DNA from: Pseudomonadales bacterium
Lineage (GTDB): Bacteria > Pseudomonadota > Gammaproteobacteria > Pseudomonadales > Azotimanducaceae
Length of the DNA: 64,000 nucleotides
Reading direction: 5' to 3'
NCBI GenBank assembly: GCA_028279305.1
Contig: JANQOA010000183.1
Span: forward strand, 1-64,000
Positions 25,519 to 32,506 of this stretch are shown here, piece after piece (position 1 is the stretch's first letter; every line of letters starts with the position of its first letter). Made by a program: the position numbers and the translations under genes. Below the pieces are notes generated by a model, which had not been told where the DNA came from, ran no database searches, and worked only from the letters and a program-made list of their open reading frames with translations.

Positions 25519-26847
25519 TCAGGCTCTGATGGTCACCGGCAGTTCGCGGATGCCGTTGATAAAACTGGACTTCAGCATCACGGGTTCGCCGGTCACTTCG
25601 ATGTGGTCGAAGCGCTTCATGATCTCTTCCCACAGCACCCGCAGTTGCATTTCCCCCAGGCGGTTACCCACGCAGCGGTGAATGCCAAAACCGAAAGACA
25701 GGTGTTTGCGCGGATTGTCCCGGTCGATGATGAACTGGTCCGCCTTGTCGATGGCGGACTGGTCGCGGTTGCCGGACAGGTACCACATGACCACCCGCTC
25801 GCCGGCTTTGATCTGCTTGCCGCCCAGTTCACTGTCCTTGAGGGCGGTGCGCGCCATGTGCGCCACCGGTGACTGCCAGCGGATAATTTCCGGCACCATG
25901 GAGTTGATCAGAGACGGATTTTCACGCAGCTTCTGGTACTCGTCAGCAAACTGATTCAGGGCCAGCACGCCGCCTGAGATGGAGTTCCGGGTGGTATCGT
26001 TGCCGCCGACAATCAGCAGCAGGATGTTGCCCAGATATTCGTTGGGCGGCATGTTGCGGGTGCTTTCGCCGTGTACCAGCATGGAGATCAGGTCCGTGCC
26101 TGGTTCGTTCTGCGCCAGGCGTTCCTGCCATACGGCGGCAAAATATTCGTAACACTTCCACAGGTCGGCAAAACCTTCCTCGATGGTGTTGTAGAATTCC
26201 GGGTTGCTCAGATTCTGTACCGCATCGGACCAGTGGATGAGCTTGTGGCGGTCTTCCTGGGGTACGTCAAACAGGGTTGCCAGCATCTGGCCGGTGAGTT
26301 CCACCGAAACCTCGCGCACCCAGTTGAATTCTTCGTTGCGGGGCAGGTTGTCCAGAATGTCACCGGCGCGCTGGCGAATCAGGGATTCCAGCGCGGCAAT
26401 TTTGGTCGGGGTGAACGCCGGCGCCACAACCTTGCGCTGCTCGTCGTGTTTGGGCTGGTCTTCCTGGATGAACATCGGCAGATCGTATTCGTCCGCGCCT
26501 TCCGGCTGTTCCATGCCGCCCAACGATATGCCTCCGCGGCGGAAGTCGGAGGAAAAGGTCTGGTGGTTGGTGTCCACGGCCATGATGTCGTCGAAGCGGG
26601 TCACCGACCAGTACGGTCCGAACTGACTGACCTCGGTGTAGTGGACGGGGTCTTCGGCCCGCAGCCGCTCAAAGTAGGGTAGCTGTCTGCCGTCTTCAAA
26701 AAGGTCCGGGTGGCCGGGGTCCAGCTTTTCCAAAGGCAGGGAGTAGGGGTCAACGGAGGTATCGATTGCCCATTCAGCCAGTAACTCTTCGTTGGGGCGG
26801 GTAAATACCTCAGCCCTGTTGACCGCGTTCTGGTCCGTATCGCTCAT
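25519..26847 (-). CDS. Cytochrome P450, CYP153-like
   Basis: A 442-residue soluble P450. The I-helix is LLIVGGNDTTRNSISGG, the ExxR region is PEIIRWQSPVAHMARTA, and the haem loop FGFGIHRCVGNRLGEMQLRVLWEEI places the ligand at Cys392. The GGNDTTRNS and HRCVGNRL patterns match CYP153 enzymes, which hydroxylate alkanes or fatty acids at the terminal carbon. No ferredoxin or ferredoxin reductase gene is adjacent, so electrons must come from partners elsewhere. Set among fatty-acid genes, a role in hydrocarbon or fatty acid omega-oxidation fits. Other bacterial families (steroid P450s) cannot be fully excluded. Confidence 0.85.
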   Translation of the reverse strand: MSDTDQNAVNRAEVFTRPNEELLAEWAIDTSVDPYSLPLEKLDPGHPDLFEDGRQLPYFERLRAEDPVHYTEVSQFGPYWSVTRFDDIMAVDTNHQTFSSDFRRGGISLGGMEQPEGADEYDLPMFIQEDQPKHDEQRKVVAPAFTPTKIAALESLIRQRAGDILDNLPRNEEFNWVREVSVELTGQMLATLFDVPQEDRHKLIHWSDAVQNLSNPEFYNTIEEGFADLWKCYEYFAAVWQERLAQNEPGTDLISMLVHGESTRNMPPNEYLGNILLLIVGGNDTTRNSISGGVLALNQFADEYQKLRENPSLINSMVPEIIRWQSPVAHMARTALKDSELGGKQIKAGERVVMWYLSGNRDQSAIDKADQFIIDRDNPRKHLSFGFGIHRCVGNRLGEMQLRVLWEEIMKRFDHIEVTGEPVMLKSSFINGIRELPVTIRA

Positions 26848-26929
26848 CGATCATGCGCCCTGCTGTGTCAGTATTTACAGTTTAGCGGACACACCCGGAC
26901 AGGTTAATGGGATGAGTATCCTAGTGCCC

Positions 26930-27331
26930 TTAAGCGGCGCTGGCGTTGGACTGTGATTTACGGCGGTCTTTGCGCCTGTGGCGGCGGTCGTGTTCATGCC
27001 ATACCCGTCCCGGCAGCCCGTGGTCGCTGTCTCTGCGCATCTCCTGGCGCCGGTCTTCGTAGTGCCGGTAACGGCACCGGCATTGTTCCGGGTGAGTGCA
27101 ACCGCCGAGTGGCAATACCGGCGCGTACGCGGCTAAAAACTTCTCATTTTTCAAGCGCTTAGAGGCTGCACAGCAAGGGCTGCGGCTGTATACGGAGACG
27201 GCGCGGTAAGGGTGGCGGGCGGCAGGCGTCTGACTGGATTTGCTGCGCCGCTGGCTGGTGCGTTTGCCCATAGACTTGCCTTTCGCGGCCTTAGGCTTGG
27301 AAAAAAGACTTGTTACCCAACTAAATAACAT
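26930..27331 (-). CDS. Small Arg/Cys-rich conserved protein
   Basis: A 133-residue strongly basic protein. The core reads SPCCAASKRLKNEKFLAAYAP.LPLGGCTHPEQCRCRYRHYEDRRQEMRRDSDHGLP. The spaced Cys (C, C..C.C) look like a small metal-binding knuckle. I recall similar short proteins in other proteobacteria, all of unknown function. The first 40 residues are a poorly conserved basic leader, so a later start is possible. It stands alone between the P450 and an AT-rich gap. Confidence 0.6.
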   Translation of the reverse strand: MLFSWVTSLFSKPKAAKGKSMGKRTSQRRSKSSQTPAARHPYRAVSVYSRSPCCAASKRLKNEKFLAAYAPVLPLGGCTHPEQCRCRYRHYEDRRQEMRRDSDHGLPGRVWHEHDRRHRRKDRRKSQSNASAA

Positions 27332-27671
27332 GGTACCCCTGAACAGTCCTTTGTGTACTCGCCCTGATTTTTGTGCTTTGCGTGGTGAGTTATTGTTGTT
27401 CTTTTCCAGCCGAGCAGGCGATCACTGTTATAATGTCACTTTATACGCCAATTTTGCGCGTTTTTCCTGTTTCCCCTCAAATATGTGCCTTTTTCCTGCC
27501 GATTTTGCGTTCATTTTACGTGGAGTTGGCACGCCTCCAGGCAGGAACACTTACATAAGCATAAAAAAGGCAAACAATTTGCGCAATAGTTTGTGTTAGG
27601 TACTTTTTGTCGCAATTTGGCGTCTTTTTCGCCTGGAGATTCAAGTTTAAGCATTAGATACCGCAAGTCTG
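27332..27671. other. AT-rich intergenic region
   Basis: About 340 bases, visibly richer in A/T than its surroundings, with many T-tracts. A TATAAT hexamer is at 27429-27434 but lacks a well-placed -35. Short frames exist on both strands but none has a ribosome-binding site or recognisable product. An inverted repeat TCTGTCA/TGACAGA at 27668-27687 straddles the sulfatase stop codon. Confidence 0.4.
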
Positions 27672-29360
27672 TCATTTGTGTGACAGATCCGCCAAGGATT
27701 TCCGCACGACGGTACTTTCGCGCCAACCGTAGCGCACGGATTTGACCTCAATGGCGTCAGCCCGAGACGGAATATCCGCAGTCTGCAGAGTTCCGGTATA
27801 CAACCGCCAGGGGTCTTCCCCGGCAAACCGGTAACCGGTGGACGAGCCCAGCGGGTGAGTGAGGCGGATACTAGAGCCGCCCAGCCGGACCTGGGGCGGC
27901 GGTGTCTGCGGGATGGCATCCTCCAGAAGCAGAGATTCACGCAACTGGGCTTCCGCAATGGCGCCGGTGTCGCCGATGTGCAGCAGGAAGTGCTGCAGCA
28001 CATCCTGCAGCCTGGCTTTGTGCGCCTGGTATTGCGGTTCCATGGCCAGGTTGGTCAGTTCATGGGGGTCGCTTGGCAGGTGGTAAAGCTGTTCCGTCCC
28101 CGCGGGCTGAAACCAGCGCTGCTGCGCGGGGTTAAGTTCCTCCGCCAGGTACGCCCTGCGCATGGCCCGCACCATATCCAGGTTGTCACGGTAGGCCAGC
28201 GCATGCCCGCCGGCCACTCCGGGGTGCCAGCTGTGAATATATTTGAATTCGCCATCGCTGACCGCACGCTGGCGGTCGGTGACTTCGTCGATCCGGTCAC
28301 GGCCGGCAAAGATGTGCCGGCGCTGGCTTTGAAAGATATTGTGCCCGTGCAGATAAGGCGGCCGGGGCACTCCGGCCAGGGTCAGAATGGTTGGCGCCAG
28401 GTCGACAAAAGACACCAGCCGGGTGTCCGTTGCACCGGGCGCCGCGGTGTTGTGCTGTTGCCGCAGCGCTGCGGGCAGGCGCACCAGCAACGGCACCCGC
28501 AGGCCGGATTCGTAAAGTTCGCGCTTGGCCCGCGGCAGGCCGTCACCGTGATCCGAAGTCCAGATGACCACTGTGTTGTGCAGCAGGCCATCCGTCGCCA
28601 GCTCACCGAGAATACGCCCCACCCGCTGATCCATGCGGTGAATATTGTCGTAGTGGCGGGCCAGGTCCCGGCGTACTTCCGGCAAATCCGGATAGTAGGG
28701 CGGCAAGATCACCCGTGCCGGCTCGGTCACGGCTTTGGCGACCAGCCCGAATGCCTGGCGCATTTGTTGAGTCTGTTGATGGGTGTCACTGTGCGGCGGG
28801 CCGGTGGGGCGCATGACGCCGCTTTCGTGAGTTTCCAGGAAGTTGATCATGCCGAAAAATGGTTGCCGGCCGCGGCGCTGGCGCCAGGCGGTGTCCGCGG
28901 CGCCTTCCGCATCCCAGATACTGAAAGGCCCGCTGCCGGCGGTCACGCCGCTGAACTGGTAGTCCAGCTTGCGGTCGGTGAAGGTGTAATAGCCGGCCTG
29001 TCGCAGCAGTTCCGGAAACGCGCGCACTTCGGGGCCGGGTCTGGCCAGGTAGGGGCCCAGCGGCCCGCTTGAGGTGCGCATATGCTGGGCGGCAAAACTG
29101 ATCTGATGCTGACCGGTGATCAGCGCCGCGCGGCTGGGTGCGCAAACCCCGGCGGTGGTATAGGCGCGGGTGTAGCGCACCGCCTGGGCAGCCAGCGCGT
29201 CCAGGCTTGGGGTGTCGGCCACCGGGTCGCCGTAACCGCCCAGGCGTGGGCTGAGATCTTCAGCCACCAGCAGCAGAATGTTCGGCGGTGCTTGTGCAAC
29301 AGCGGCGGGAATGATGCCGGCCAGCACCAGCAACAGCCATTGCACAGCAGGACGTTTCAT
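27672..29360 (-). CDS. Secreted sulfatase (type I, formylglycine-dependent)
   Basis: A 562-residue sulfatase from ATG 29360; a longer frame exists but this start overlaps the SLC13 stop as ATGA and gives a clean signal peptide (MKRPAVQWLLLVLAGIIPAAVAQA). It has NILLLVAEDLSPRLGGYG (metal-binding Asp), the Cys-type activation motif VCAPSRAALITG (C73, converted to formylglycine), and WTSDHGDGL. The family desulfates polysaccharides, steroids or lipids; the substrate is open. The maturase is not in the window. Operon with an SLC13 permease and an MscS channel. Confidence 0.88.
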   Translation of the reverse strand: MKRPAVQWLLLVLAGIIPAAVAQAPPNILLLVAEDLSPRLGGYGDPVADTPSLDALAAQAVRYTRAYTTAGVCAPSRAALITGQHQISFAAQHMRTSSGPLGPYLARPGPEVRAFPELLRQAGYYTFTDRKLDYQFSGVTAGSGPFSIWDAEGAADTAWRQRRGRQPFFGMINFLETHESGVMRPTGPPHSDTHQQTQQMRQAFGLVAKAVTEPARVILPPYYPDLPEVRRDLARHYDNIHRMDQRVGRILGELATDGLLHNTVVIWTSDHGDGLPRAKRELYESGLRVPLLVRLPAALRQQHNTAAPGATDTRLVSFVDLAPTILTLAGVPRPPYLHGHNIFQSQRRHIFAGRDRIDEVTDRQRAVSDGEFKYIHSWHPGVAGGHALAYRDNLDMVRAMRRAYLAEELNPAQQRWFQPAGTEQLYHLPSDPHELTNLAMEPQYQAHKARLQDVLQHFLLHIGDTGAIAEAQLRESLLLEDAIPQTPPPQVRLGGSSIRLTHPLGSSTGYRFAGEDPWRLYTGTLQTADIPSRADAIEVKSVRYGWRESTVVRKSLADLSHK

Positions 29361-31171
29361 AAGTACAGGCTGGTCAGCACCCAGGTCAGGGTCAGCCACA
29401 TTAACACGGTCAGCGGCACCCCCACTTTGACAAACTCGTTAAACGTATAGTTGCCGGCGCTCATGACCAGCAGATTGGTCTTGTAAGCCATCGGCGTAGC
29501 GTAACTCATGTTGGCGCCGAACAGCACCGCCAGCACAAAAGGCTCCGCGGGCAGTTGCAGGGCTTCCGCAATGCCGATTGCGATGGGCGTGCCGATCACC
29601 GCTGCGGCATTGTTGCTGACAATATTGGTCAGCACCGCCAGCAGCAGCATCAGGGCGGACAACACCACGGTGGGGCTGGCGCCCGCGGTAAAATACAGGA
29701 ACACCTGGGTCAGATATTCGGTGGCGCCGGTAATCTGCAGTGCCAGGCCCAGCGCCAGACTGGCCGCCACCACAAAGTACACCGACGGCGAAATGGCGCG
29801 GATGGCGGCACCCAGACCCAGACAGCGGGTGCCGAGCATGACGGCACAGCCGGCGGTGGCGGCAATGGCGATGGGCATGACCCCGGTGGCGGCCAATACA
29901 ACCACGGCGGCAAGGATGGCCAGCGCCAGGGAAGACTTTTCCGAACTGGGTAACTCCACGTTGCTGTCCAGCACCAGAAACTCGGTGGAGCTTTTGATGC
30001 GGCGGATCTGGTCTCTTGCGCCCTGCACCAGCAGCACGTCGCCCGGCTGCAGGATCACTTCGTGGATTTCCTCTTTGGCGCGCCAGATGTCTTTGCCGGC
30101 ACGGTGCAGGGCCAGCACGGCAAGCTGGTAACGGTCGATGAAGCGTGCATAAGACAGGTTGGCGCGGTCCAGGCTGGAACCCTGCACAACGGCTATTTCC
30201 GCCAGGGTCTGATTGCCGGCGGACAGCGGGTGCTCTTCGTCAACCGCGGTGTCGCCGGAATACAATACCGCGCGCAGCGACTCTTCAAAGGATTTCAGGT
30301 TCTGCGGCGTATCACGCACGCGCAAACGGTCACCGCCCCGCAGTTGCACGTCGGGCAGCGGCATCACCACGGTGTCGCCGCGGCGGATGCGTACCACCTG
30401 CATGTCACCGCCGGTCAAAGCAATGGTTTCCGCCAGGGTTTTGCCGCTGGCCAGGGATTCGTCGGTGAGCAGCAGGCGGGCGTCGAACAGGCGCGGCGAG
30501 GGGTCGGACAGCTTGGAGACCCGTCCCGGCAGCAGACGCGGCGCAATCAGCCACAGGTAGATGATGGCCACGGCGCCGGCAATGCTGGCCGGTAGCGCAA
30601 AGTCAAACAGGCCGAATTTCTGCATGCCCAGGTCTTCCGCCACACTGACGACCAACAGGTTTGTCGACGTGCCGATGGTGGTGGCCATGCCCCCCACCAG
30701 GGTGGCAAAACCCATGGGCATGAGGATGCGCGAGGGTGAAGTGTTGTTGCGCAGGCAGACGCTGATGAGGATGGGCAACAGCAGCACAACAATGGGGGTA
30801 TTGTTGACAAAAGCGGACAACACCGCGCCCACAAGCAGGGTTGCCAGCAGCGACAGGAACGGCGCCTGGCCCCACAACCGTCCGAGGATGCGGCCCACCG
30901 GCTCCAGCGCGCCGGTGCGCACCAGCCCCTGTCCCAGTACCATGAGTGCGCACACGGCGATCAGGGCTTCGTGGGCAAAGCCGTAAAACAGGGTGGTGGC
31001 CTCAAAGTCGGCAAACGGGAACACGGAAAAGAAAACCACCAGCGCCACCAGCAATCCCAGCGAGGTGATTTCCAGCATCCATTTGTCTTTGCTGAACATA
31101 TACAGCGCCACAATGGTGGTGACCAGCATCACCAGAGCGTGCAGGTTGGGCAGTTCGGGAAACTCAGTCAT
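29357..31171 (-). CDS. SLC13/DASS permease with two RCK (TrkA-C) domains
   Basis: A 604-residue inner-membrane protein from ATG 31171. Two blocks of hydrophobic helices (with SAFVNNTPIVVLLLP and NIVSNNAAAVIGTPIAI, the two SNT/NNT-type substrate loops of DASS transporters) flank a soluble middle with two TrkA-C domains (about 215-420). Such proteins carry sulfate, dicarboxylates or similar anions. It overlaps MscS by 8 bases and the sulfatase by 4, so sulfate released by the sulfatase is the most natural substrate (inference). Two upstream in-frame starts were passed over because they lie deep inside the MscS gene. Confidence 0.85.
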   Translation of the reverse strand: MTEFPELPNLHALVMLVTTIVALYMFSKDKWMLEITSLGLLVALVVFFSVFPFADFEATTLFYGFAHEALIAVCALMVLGQGLVRTGALEPVGRILGRLWGQAPFLSLLATLLVGAVLSAFVNNTPIVVLLLPILISVCLRNNTSPSRILMPMGFATLVGGMATTIGTSTNLLVVSVAEDLGMQKFGLFDFALPASIAGAVAIIYLWLIAPRLLPGRVSKLSDPSPRLFDARLLLTDESLASGKTLAETIALTGGDMQVVRIRRGDTVVMPLPDVQLRGGDRLRVRDTPQNLKSFEESLRAVLYSGDTAVDEEHPLSAGNQTLAEIAVVQGSSLDRANLSYARFIDRYQLAVLALHRAGKDIWRAKEEIHEVILQPGDVLLVQGARDQIRRIKSSTEFLVLDSNVELPSSEKSSLALAILAAVVVLAATGVMPIAIAATAGCAVMLGTRCLGLGAAIRAISPSVYFVVAASLALGLALQITGATEYLTQVFLYFTAGASPTVVLSALMLLLAVLTNIVSNNAAAVIGTPIAIGIAEALQLPAEPFVLAVLFGANMSYATPMAYKTNLLVMSAGNYTFNEFVKVGVPLTVLMWLTLTWVLTSLYL

Positions 31172-32180
31172 CGCGGTCGCGGTAGTTTTCCAGCACGGCG
31201 TCAAGACGGCCGATTTGCCGTTCGTGACGGGCAATGGCCTCAGCGTTGGCGGCTTCGTCAGCATCGCGCAGTTCTTTCAGTTCGTCGCTGAGGCGGGCTT
31301 TGCGCTCGCGGAAGCGGCTCAGGCGTCCGGCCAGTTCGGACTTGTCGAACATGGCTTTTTCAGCTTTGCCGTTGTCCGCATCCGGGCTGTCACCGAACAC
31401 CTTGACCGGAATAACCGCGGCGTCAGGCGACAGCGGCCGCTGGTTCATAACCGCCGGGGTCATGATCTCCACACCGTCTTCGTGCAGCACGTCCAATACC
31501 GCGCCGCGCAGGCTGCTGCGGCTGCTGATGGCGGTGCTGCCGTCTTCCAGCAGACCGCTGATCCGATATGTCACCGCATAGTCGCCCAGGGTGGTGATCA
31601 GCACAAACGGCTCGGTCAGGTTGGCCTGTTCCGCGGCGGCCAGCAACAGGCGCCTGACCCGGCGCCGGTGCACGTCGTAGCCGATGGATAACTCCGTGGA
31701 AATCAGCGTGCCTTTCTGATCCACCACCTGCACCGGGTTGGTTATGATGTACAGGTTGGGCAGGTGGATCAGGTCCCGGTCTTCACTTTGAATCTCGGTG
31801 TGCAGCAGGCCCTTGGTTTTGACCCCGCCGAAGTAGTCGCCCACGCGGATGTAGTCACCTTCATTAAAACCGCCGGTGGCTTTCAGCATCAGCCCGGCCA
31901 TGGCATTGCTGACAAATGTTGTGGATGACAAGCCGACCAATGTCGTCAGCAGCAGTGCCATGATCTGGAAGATGAGGGTTTTGTCCTGCAGCGGCAGCGC
32001 GCCGACAAAAGCAAATGCCGCAGTAATGGCAATGGCGACAAAAAAAAGCTGGCGGTACAGACCCAGGGTGGGGCGGTTGGCCAGGGTTTTATTCAAGAAC
32101 CAGAAGGCCGCGGCCGCCACCAGCAGGGTGCCCAGGGGGGGTACGATCCATTGTATGTCCGGCGGCAGAATCTGATCCAT
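31164..32180 (-). CDS. MscS-family mechanosensitive ion channel
   Basis: A 338-residue channel protein. Three to four N-terminal transmembrane helices lead into the pore-lining region SSTTFVSNAMAGLMLKATGGFNEGDYIRVGDYFGGV, which is the MscS TM3/beta-domain junction. A predicted coiled coil (RLSRFRERKARLSDELKELRDADE) forms the C-terminus. It opens on membrane tension to release solutes. It is first in the operon with the SLC13 permease and sulfatase and is divergent from the thrS leader. Confidence 0.86.
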   Translation of the reverse strand: MDQILPPDIQWIVPPLGTLLVAAAAFWFLNKTLANRPTLGLYRQLFFVAIAITAAFAFVGALPLQDKTLIFQIMALLLTTLVGLSSTTFVSNAMAGLMLKATGGFNEGDYIRVGDYFGGVKTKGLLHTEIQSEDRDLIHLPNLYIITNPVQVVDQKGTLISTELSIGYDVHRRRVRRLLLAAAEQANLTEPFVLITTLGDYAVTYRISGLLEDGSTAISSRSSLRGAVLDVLHEDGVEIMTPAVMNQRPLSPDAAVIPVKVFGDSPDADNGKAEKAMFDKSELAGRLSRFRERKARLSDELKELRDADEAANAEAIARHERQIGRLDAVLENYRDRDD

Positions 32181-32193
32181 GCGGTTATTGTAC

Positions 32194-32223
32194 TTGGAAA
32201 CAGCGCGACCCGGGTCGCATAAT
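32194..32223 (+). promoter_or_regulatory. Candidate promoter of the thrS leader transcript
   Basis: TTGGAA (32194-32199), an 18-base spacer and CATAAT (32218-32223). A transcript would start near 32230, about 54 bases before the leader ORF. Confidence 0.55.
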
Positions 32224-32251
32224 CCGCGCCTTTAATTCAACCGAGGGTACA

Positions 32252-32282
32252 AAATTGCGCGTTTGGATGATAAATTGCGCGT
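32252..32282 (+). repeat. Direct repeat AAATTGCGCGT x2 in the thrS leader
   Basis: The 11-mer occurs at 32252-32262 and again at 32272-32282, exactly 20 bases apart, just before the leader ORF start. It could be an operator or part of the leader RNA fold; no function is shown. Confidence 0.5.
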
Positions 32283-32283
32283 C

Positions 32284-32373
32284 ATGAACGTTGAGCAGAA
32301 CAAGCGTGGGCTGAAAATCAGGCAGCGCACGCAGACGCGAACTACCGGAACCACTACGACCAGAGGTTGGTGA
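32284..32373 (+). CDS. Thr-rich leader peptide (attenuator ORF) of thrS
   Basis: A 29-residue ORF, ATG 32284 to TGA 32371-32373. Residues 16-26 are TQTRTTGTTTT: eight Thr codons (ACG, ACC and ACT mixed) in eleven positions, near the C-terminus. It is followed by a hairpin (32399-32425) and a strong terminator (32436-32467), then by a threonyl-tRNA synthetase. This is the classic geometry of ribosome-mediated attenuation, in which stalling at Thr codons prevents the terminator. A ribosome-binding site is weak (GGA about 17 bases upstream), but a 6-residue ORF starting at 32267 ends in an ATGA overlap with this ATG and could couple translation. Confidence 0.8.
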   Translation: MNVEQNKRGLKIRQRTQTRTTGTTTTRGW

Positions 32374-32398
32374 GTCGCGCGCGAACGTAATATTTGAC

Positions 32399-32425
32399 AA
32401 GCGGCGGCTCCCCAGGTTGCCGCTT
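32399..32425 (+). promoter_or_regulatory. Leader hairpin between peptide stop and terminator
   Basis: AAGCGGC pairs with GCCGCTT (7 bp, 13-base loop). Its 3' arm and the next bases (32423-32428, CTTCCC) can instead pair with GGGAGG (32441-32446) of the terminator, so an alternative antiterminator fold is possible. Confidence 0.5.
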
Positions 32426-32435
32426 CCCCAACAAG

Positions 32436-32467
32436 ACCCCGGGAGGCACGGCCACCGGGGTTTTTTT
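32436..32467 (+). terminator. Intrinsic terminator (attenuator) before thrS
   Basis: ACCCCGG (32436-32442) pairs with CCGGGGT (32455-32461), an inner GGC/GCC extends the stem, and seven T residues follow (32461-32467). It lies 40 bases upstream of the thrS ATG and downstream of the Thr-rich leader ORF. Confidence 0.9.
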
Positions 32468-32506
32468 GTTGAGCGGCAGAATTAAGCATTGCAGACAGGT
32501 ACAACA

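Noticed and set aside
27668-27687. TCTGTCA/TGACAGA inverted repeat at the sulfatase stop, considered as terminator
   Set aside because: No T-run follows on the minus strand, so there is no evidence for intrinsic termination.
27855-29072. 405-codon plus-strand frame opposite the sulfatase
   Set aside because: Composition is that of an antisense frame in GC-rich DNA (His/Gln/Arg/Val rich) and it has no family motif, whereas the minus strand has a clear sulfatase active site.
32267-32287. Six-residue ORF ending in ATGA overlap with the Thr leader ORF
   Set aside because: Too short to call as a gene; it is mentioned only as a possible translational coupling device for the leader peptide.
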